Source: Pseudopyrenochaeta lycopersici
Taxonomy: Eukaryota; Ascomycota; Dothideomycetes; Pleosporales; Pseudopyrenochaetaceae
Direction: 5' to 3'
Assembly: GCA_003313425.1 (NCBI GenBank)
Contig: NHZP01000009.1
Location: 1,302,001 to 1,366,000 of the forward strand
DNA length: 64,000 bases
Positions 58,301-64,000 of this stretch are shown piece by piece. Every line of letters begins with the position of its first letter. The first letter of the stretch is position 1. The notes under the pieces are model-generated. The model had not been told where the DNA came from, did not search any database, and was given only the letters and a program-made list of their open reading frames with translations. The translations under genes were made by a program, and so were the position numbers.

Positions 58301-59794
58301 CTTTATATAGGCTATAGCTAATAAGTATATAGACTAAGACGTAGTAACTAAGACTTACCTACACTACGCGCAGAGTATTACTAATTAGAAGAAAAATTAT
58401 AATAACCCTAAATATAAGCGCTATAACTATTATATTATAGGTAACTATAGTACTTATACTCTTATAAGTTTATACTCTTATAAGATTTTAATCTATAGCT
58501 TACTTTAGGCGCGTTATTATTAATAAATATAAGTTCCTTATAAGCTTAATACCCGCTTAAACTACTTATATATCCTTTGTAACTAATATAATATAGTAGT
58601 TACTATTACTACTACTCTCTAAACTAATACTATAGTTATTATAACTAGCGTTAAGCTTACGCGCTGCTAGCGCTAATTTAATCTAGAGCTTACTAGCTAC
58701 TACTACTACGCTGCCTATACTAGCACACTTATAAGTATTACTACCTAAGTACCTACTACCTTACCTTAGTTTCTAGGGCTAATCTTAGTTAAACAGCGTA
58801 GGATTACAGCTACTTTAGAGTAGCTTATAGCCTACGCGGCCTATATAGTATACTAATATATTACTTATATTTAGAGCGCAGGCTAACATCTCTAAAGGGT
58901 ACTACCCTAGATAATGCTAATAATAATAATAATAGTAGTAGTAGTAGTAGTAGCGAGAGTAGAGAAGGTAGTAGGGGTAGAGGTTAAGAAGATAAAGAAG
59001 AAGAAGAAGAAGAAGAGTAAAAGAATAAAAGAGGAAAAAGAAGAGAGAATAATAGAGGAGAGGATAATAGAGAAAGTAGCAGAGATAATAGTAGAGAAGA
59101 GGAGTAGGCTCCTACCCTACGCTATAGAGGCACTACAGTATATTATAATATAAGAGGTAGAAGTAGAAGTAGAAGTAGAGGTTAAGGCTATAGTAGAAGT
59201 AAAGATTAAAGCCTAAGTTAAGATAAGGCTAGAGATACTCTAAGCTATAGAAAGTTTAAGAGTTTCTTATTAAGCCTTAGTAAGTAATAGTAGTACTTTA
59301 AGTATAAGTAATACTAGAGAAGAGATTAAGTTTAACGTAAGTAATAGTAGTACTTTAAGTATAAGTAATACTAGAGAAGAGATTAAGTTTAACGTAAGTA
59401 ATAGTAGTACTTTAAGTATAAGTAATACTAGAGAAGAGATTAAGTTTAACGTAAGTAATAAGAGTAAAGTAGTTTTAGCGGTTTTAAAAGGTTTCTTATA
59501 CTTTTCATAGATACTTACAAGCCTAAGGCTATAATAATAAATTCTACTTTCTTTTTTAAGCTTACTTCTTTTTAGCGCTTTAGTTATATAACTTATACTT
59601 TATTTCTCTTCTTTAAACGCGTAGCTCTTCTTTCTTATTTAAACTCTTAGACTAGTTACCTATATTTTTAAAATTTAATACTAGAGTCTAAGTATTCTAA
59701 GTCTTATTATAGCCTTTTTACTTTAGCTAGTACTATAGTTAGCTCTTCTTTATATACAGTACTAGGACAAAAGTTTGTTCGCGTCGCGCACGTG
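58301..59794 (+). other. Relic element, RIP-degraded, with zinc-knuckle-like words
   Basis: At 58390-58480 the plus strand reads NYNNPKYKRYNYYIIGNYSTYTL, written here as two overlapping parts (NYNNPKYKRYNYY; IIGNYSTYTL), which looks like a CCHC knuckle with Cys changed to Tyr. Possibly a LINE Gag. 58918-59110 is a TAA/TAG trinucleotide and purine-rich run. The Lys/Glu-rich frame at 58914-59153 is a low-complexity by-product, not a gene. Confidence 0.35.
59284..59454 (+). repeat. 57-bp tandem repeat, three copies
   Basis: The units start at 59284, 59341 and 59398 with GTAATAGTAGTACTTTAAGT and are identical. 57 is a multiple of 3, so it was perhaps once coding. Confidence 0.9.
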
Positions 59795-60189
59795 TGTTAA
59801 AGATCTAATCAAGTGGTTACAATATAAAGCAACTGGTGTTAACTATTTAGTATCTTTAGAGTATTCTATAGATATGCAGGCTAGGTTAAAAGTAGAAGTA
59901 TTAAATAGTAGGATACTTATAAATTGTCTTAAGTTAATTATAATGTGCTATAGGGCCACATTGTGCGAGTCTATATACATAATTGTCTTATAGGATTTCT
60001 ATAAGGCCCCCTCTAGGATTTCTAGGTTTGTCTCCGTCCTATAGGACATAGTCTGTCTTAGCGTGGGTTTTCTAGGATCACGTAATCCTGGCGTTATTAG
60101 TTAGTTCAGAGGCTCGGTCTCTACGTTAGTCGCCCGTGCCTCCTCCCTTATCCTTATAACCGCCGCCTTCCTACTTCCTGTTTATAACA
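59795..60189 (-). repeat. 3' LTR of gypsy element V (copy V2)
   Basis: On the minus strand TGTTATAAACAGG ... GATCTTTAACA, 395 bp. It is preceded by the purine tract GGAGGGGGGGATAG (60190-60203). It shows the uninterrupted target of the hAT MITE found in V1. Confidence 0.85.
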
Positions 60190-60309
60190 CTATCCCCCCC
60201 TCCAGTCCTTATGTCCTTATAACTAACCTATAGCTTCTTATAGTACTACCTATTATTATTCTGTTAGAGATTGTATAAACGCTATTAGTTAGGTCGCTAG
60301 AGTTTCTTA

Positions 60310-60800
60310 CAAATATTACTTAAAAAAGAAGTTAGAGTGTAGGATATTATTGTTAAAAGAAAAGTATAGAAATTATTATTAAAATAGGGTGTTATTATAC
60401 GAGCTAGTAGATGTGCTAGTTCTAAACTTTTCTTATCTAGATAAGGAATTAGCTTAGTTAGACGCGCAGGAAGCTGAGGCTAATAACGCAGAAGAGAAGG
60501 CGTTAAATGCCCTTCTCGCTGCTCGCGCGAAAAAGAATTAACTTTGTAAATAACAGAAGTTGCTATAGCGTTATAAATAATAATAGGTAGATAATTCTAG
60601 TTATATCGCAGAAGAGATTAAAGCGTTAGAGGCAATTAAAGATGTTAACTGTAAGGTTGATGTTCTTAAACAGGGGCTGATGCCTGGCACTTCTACCTTA
60701 GACTAGAGCGTTTTTACTCTATCCTAGCTTAAAGGTAATCCTCTTCCTCTAGGGATTACGTTGTTAGATTAGGTTAGTTATAATTCTAGTATTTAAGTTC
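60310..60800 (+). pseudogene. V2 antisense ORF, coiled coil
   Basis: The plus frame reads LDAQEAEANNAEEKALNALL, then AARAKKN, IAEEIKALEAIKD and LKQGLMPGTSTLD, with only TAA/TAG interruptions. The charged heptads predict a coiled coil. It lies between integrase and the 3' LTR, opposite to pol, as in W, Y and Z. Confidence 0.6.
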
Positions 60801-63800
60801 TTTCTATTCCCTGTTACAGTTGTATTTACTAATTTATTCTTTACAGTTTCCTAAGTTTAATTTTAGTTCCTAAGTATTCTTAGAGTTAGGGTACCCTTTC
60901 TATTTAACTAGGTACTTATCCTCTCTGTACTTATCTTCTGTAATCTTAGAACATCGCATATTAAGGATTTTCTTAACTTTATACTCTGTTTCTTCTTTAG
61001 TCTCGTACCTAAAGGTTTTCTGTAGTAGCGTTGCTAGGTACGCAGGTTCTAATAGTTTAACGTGGAACCTTAGGTGGATTTTTGCGTCTTTAGGTAGTTC
61101 TAACGTATACGTAACTAGTTTGTTACGTTGCTTAACTAAAAACGGTCTAACTTTAACGTAGTTTAATCCTTTATTAGGTTATTTCGTGCGTAGGTTTTTC
61201 GTAAGTAAGTATACTTTATCCCTCTTTTTTAGCTAAGGCGCTGTTTTTCTTTTCTTGTTAACATATAAAATTTGTTATCTTTGTCTTTTCTTAAGTCTTT
61301 CTTGTAGCTATTTTAGTATTGCCTGCAGTTCTTCTGCTGTTCTAACTGTAGCTTCCGCTTTAACACTTAAAAAGTTTCCTTTAAATAGGTTTAGGTGTTT
61401 CCCGTAGTAGGCGTAAAACGGTGTTTCGCCTGTTACTTTAGATTTACTATTATTAAATGCGATTTAGGCTGTAGGTAACAGTAATACCTAGTTATCCTGT
61501 TATTTATTATAATACGCCTGTAGGTATTATTTTAGGGTTCTATTTATTCGTTCTGTTTATCTATCAGTTTCTAGGTAGTATGCTGTAGATAGTTTCCTTT
61601 AGGTGCCTATCTTAGCTATAAAGGTTAACCAGAAATTAGATATAAATAACTTATCTCTATCGCTAATAATAGTTTTTAGTATACTATAGTATTAGAATAT
61701 TCAGTCTTTTATTATTTCCGCGAGTTATAGTGCTGTAAAATTCTTTCTAAACAGTATAAACTCTGCGTATTTAATACATCTGCATACTACGTTGCATATC
61801 GCATTATACTTATATCTAGTTACTTTGTCTGCAGACTTAAGTAAGTCTGTAATAAAGTCTATTACTATATCTTCCTATAGCTTTATAGGTATCTTAATTG
61901 CCTGCGACTTACTATAGGGTGTATAAGTAGCATATTTATTTTGTTAGCAGGGTATACACTTCTTAATGTGTGTCTCTACTTTCTGTCTTAGATTCTTAAT
62001 GTAGTAGTTTTATTAGATAAGTTCTATATTTTTTATAACTCCTAGGTATCTATGTATTAGGTTATTATAGTGTTATTAGATAATAATCCTATATAGGTCC
62101 TTAGGGACTTCTACTTATATTTTTAAAATTACGTAGTATTCTTGCAATAGTCCTAAAGTTCTATCTTTATTTATTTTCAGGATTACTATATAAACTTTAG
62201 TTTTCTTTCTTACTATATTATATCTTCTGCTTAGAGCGTCTGCTCTCCTATTTTCCTTTCCTAGTGTGTATATAATCTTAAATTTATATTATCCTAAGAG
62301 TTCTAACTATCTTACCTATCTATAATTAAGTTGTTTAGTTATTATAAAGTATATTAGGTTTTAGTAGTCTATATAAATAGTAAGTTCTAAGTAACTTTCT
62401 GCGTATATTCTCTCATGTTACAGTACATTAATAATAGCTTTAAGTTCTTTATTATAGATGTTGTATTATTCCTCTATTTATAAGAACTTTCGTGAGTAAT
62501 ACGCTATAGGGTGCTACTTACTGTCTTTTTTCTGTAAGGCTACTACTCTAATTGCGAGATCTAACGCATCTGTTTCAATCCTTAGTAATTATCTACCTCT
62601 AAATAATATAAGTACTAGTTTAGCTATACAGGCTTCTTTTAGCGTTTTAAAGGCTTATTATTGTTCTTTGTTCTAGTCCTATTTTTCTTCTTTTTTTATT
62701 AGTTTTATTAAGGGTGTTGTAATCTTAGCGAAGTCCTTAATAAATTATTAATTAAAGTTAATAAATCCTAGGAATAACTAAATATCCTTAACTATTTATA
62801 GCGTCTTCTATTCTTAGATTATCCTAATTTTAGATTTACTAATTTATACTCCTTATCTTCTAACTATGTGTCCTAGGAATTCTACCTCTTCTTTATAAAA
62901 TTTATACTTTTCTAGTTTTAACTCTAGGTAGTAGTCTCTTAATCGTCGTAGTACTTCCTTAACATAGTCTTAATATTTGTCTATATTCCTTAAGTATACT
63001 AAAATATTGTCTAGGTAGGCTATAGCATATATATTAAGACATTCTGCTAAGACGTTATTAATTAAATCTTAACACGTTGCTGGCGCGTTTATTAGGCTAA
63101 AGGGCATTACTGTGTATTTATAATATCTGTATTGTGTCCTAAAGGTAGTTTTCTATTCCTCTCTTTCTTTTATTCTAATAAGGTTGTATACTCCTCTTAG
63201 GTCTAGCGCGGTATAGTATTAAGCTCCTGTTAATCTGTTACGTAGTTCTTATATATTAGGTAGCAGGTAGCGATTCTTTTTAGTAATGTTATTTAGCTTT
63301 CTATAGTTAATGCATAACCTTAGCGCTCTATCTTTCTTTAGCGCGAATAGGACGGGATATCCTGCTAAAGACTTAGATTTCCTAATAAAACCCTTCGCTA
63401 AATTTTTATTAATATATTTCTTTAGGACGCCTAGCTTGTAATCGCTTAGGCAGTATATTAGTACAAACCTAGGCTGCTTGCCTTCTATAAGTTCTATCTT
63501 ATAGTCCTATTCTTAGTGTTTTAGTAGTGCTTTCTTTCCTACCTTTTTAGTAAATATATCTCTAAATTCCTTATATTCTTCTAGGATCTTAGGAGTAGTA
63601 GCTAACTCCTTATTCTTCTTAGCGTTCTTTACTAGCTGCTAACGAAGTAGCTGTTTCTTAGCTTTTTACGAAGGTTTAATATTTATTATTGTCTTCTTAT
63701 CTACTAAGGCATGCGACTATTACGTAGGCATTCGTGCGTTATCCTTTGCACGCACAGATACTCTTTATTTCGTCTAGTTAATTACTAGGTTATAGTATCT

Positions 63801-64000
63801 TAACTAAGGTAGTCCTAGTATAATATCGTAGGCGGCCGTCCTAAAGACGTCTAGTCTAACCTAGTATGTTTTAGAGGCTAGGCTAAGGCTAGTAGTAACC
63901 TTGTAGGTTATTATTCCTCCTAATTTTCTGTTTGCTACTATTATCTAGTAAGGTGTTTTCTTTAAGACACGTTATAGTCTTACTTTTAACATAGCTGTCT

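Larger units (their letters stand above)
59795..64000 (-). mobile_element. Ty3/gypsy retrotransposon V2, 3' part, continues past window
   Basis: Minus-oriented. From the 3' LTR rightwards come the antisense frame, integrase (STAYYLETDRQTER words near 61555-61600) and RT, in which the segment VMPFSLINAPATC leads to YLDNILVY at about 63000-63100. The RT catalytic YxDD reads YLDN. Stops are mostly TAA/TAG from RIP. The 5' end lies outside. Confidence 0.85.

Noticed and set aside
58914..59153. Lys/Glu-rich 79-codon frame resembling a coiled-coil protein
   Set aside because: It comes from TAA/TAG trinucleotide and purine runs in RIPed DNA; no start context, no homologue pattern.

Overview
The window looks like a chromosome segment of a filamentous ascomycete. 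Genes carry short introns (about 50-85 bp) with GTAAGT/GTATGT donors and CTGAC/CTAAC-like branch sites, and most of the repeat DNA shows heavy repeat-induced point mutation (RIP). A gene for a hirsutellin/anisoplin-type ribotoxin at 32153-32764 points to an insect-pathogenic member of the Hypocreales (Hirsutella, Metarhizium, Ophiocordyceps or a relative). That assignment is inference, not proof.

Region 1 (1-14.6 kb) is the gene-bearing part and resembles a terpenoid-type secondary-metabolite cluster. It holds a cytochrome P450 (partial, minus), a UbiA-type prenyltransferase or terpene cyclase, an alpha/beta hydrolase, a five-exon SAM methyltransferase, a PTH11-like seven-helix protein, a decayed monocarboxylate-type MFS transporter, a glutathione transferase divergent from a Zn2Cys6 regulator, and an NmrA-like NAD(P)-binding gene broken by one extra C. 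The P450, cyclase, hydrolase and methyltransferase would supply scaffold formation and tailoring, the GST detoxification or thiol chemistry, and the Zn2Cys6 protein regulation.

Region 2 (14.6-28.9 kb) is dead DNA-transposon sequence. It contains a 672-bp fold-back MITE, a Fot1/pogo-like element with a RIP-killed transposase, and a 12,437-bp inverted repeat (16418-28854). The two arms of that repeat keep a constant mirror coordinate sum over 6.16 kb and flank a second fold-back MITE at the centre.

Region 3 (28.9-33.2 kb) is a small island with little RIP. It carries a DUF3632-like gene and the secreted ribotoxin.

Region 4 (33.2-64 kb) is a nest of Ty3/gypsy elements whose insertions can be ordered by target-site duplications (TSDs). 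Y (TSD ATAAT) sits inside an older Z-family copy. A full-length Z (TSD AGGCC) contains W (TSD TGTAT). Two un-RIPed solo LTRs (TSDs TCTAA and AGTAT) sit on top. A hAT-type MITE with an 8-bp TSD interrupts an old LTR, and element V runs off the right end. Each of the four gypsy elements appears to carry an additional reading frame on the antisense strand between pol and the 3' LTR. In Z this frame is about 375 codons long and is interrupted almost only by TAA/TAG, as expected from CAA/CAG under RIP. This antisense frame and the giant palindrome are the most interesting features of the window.
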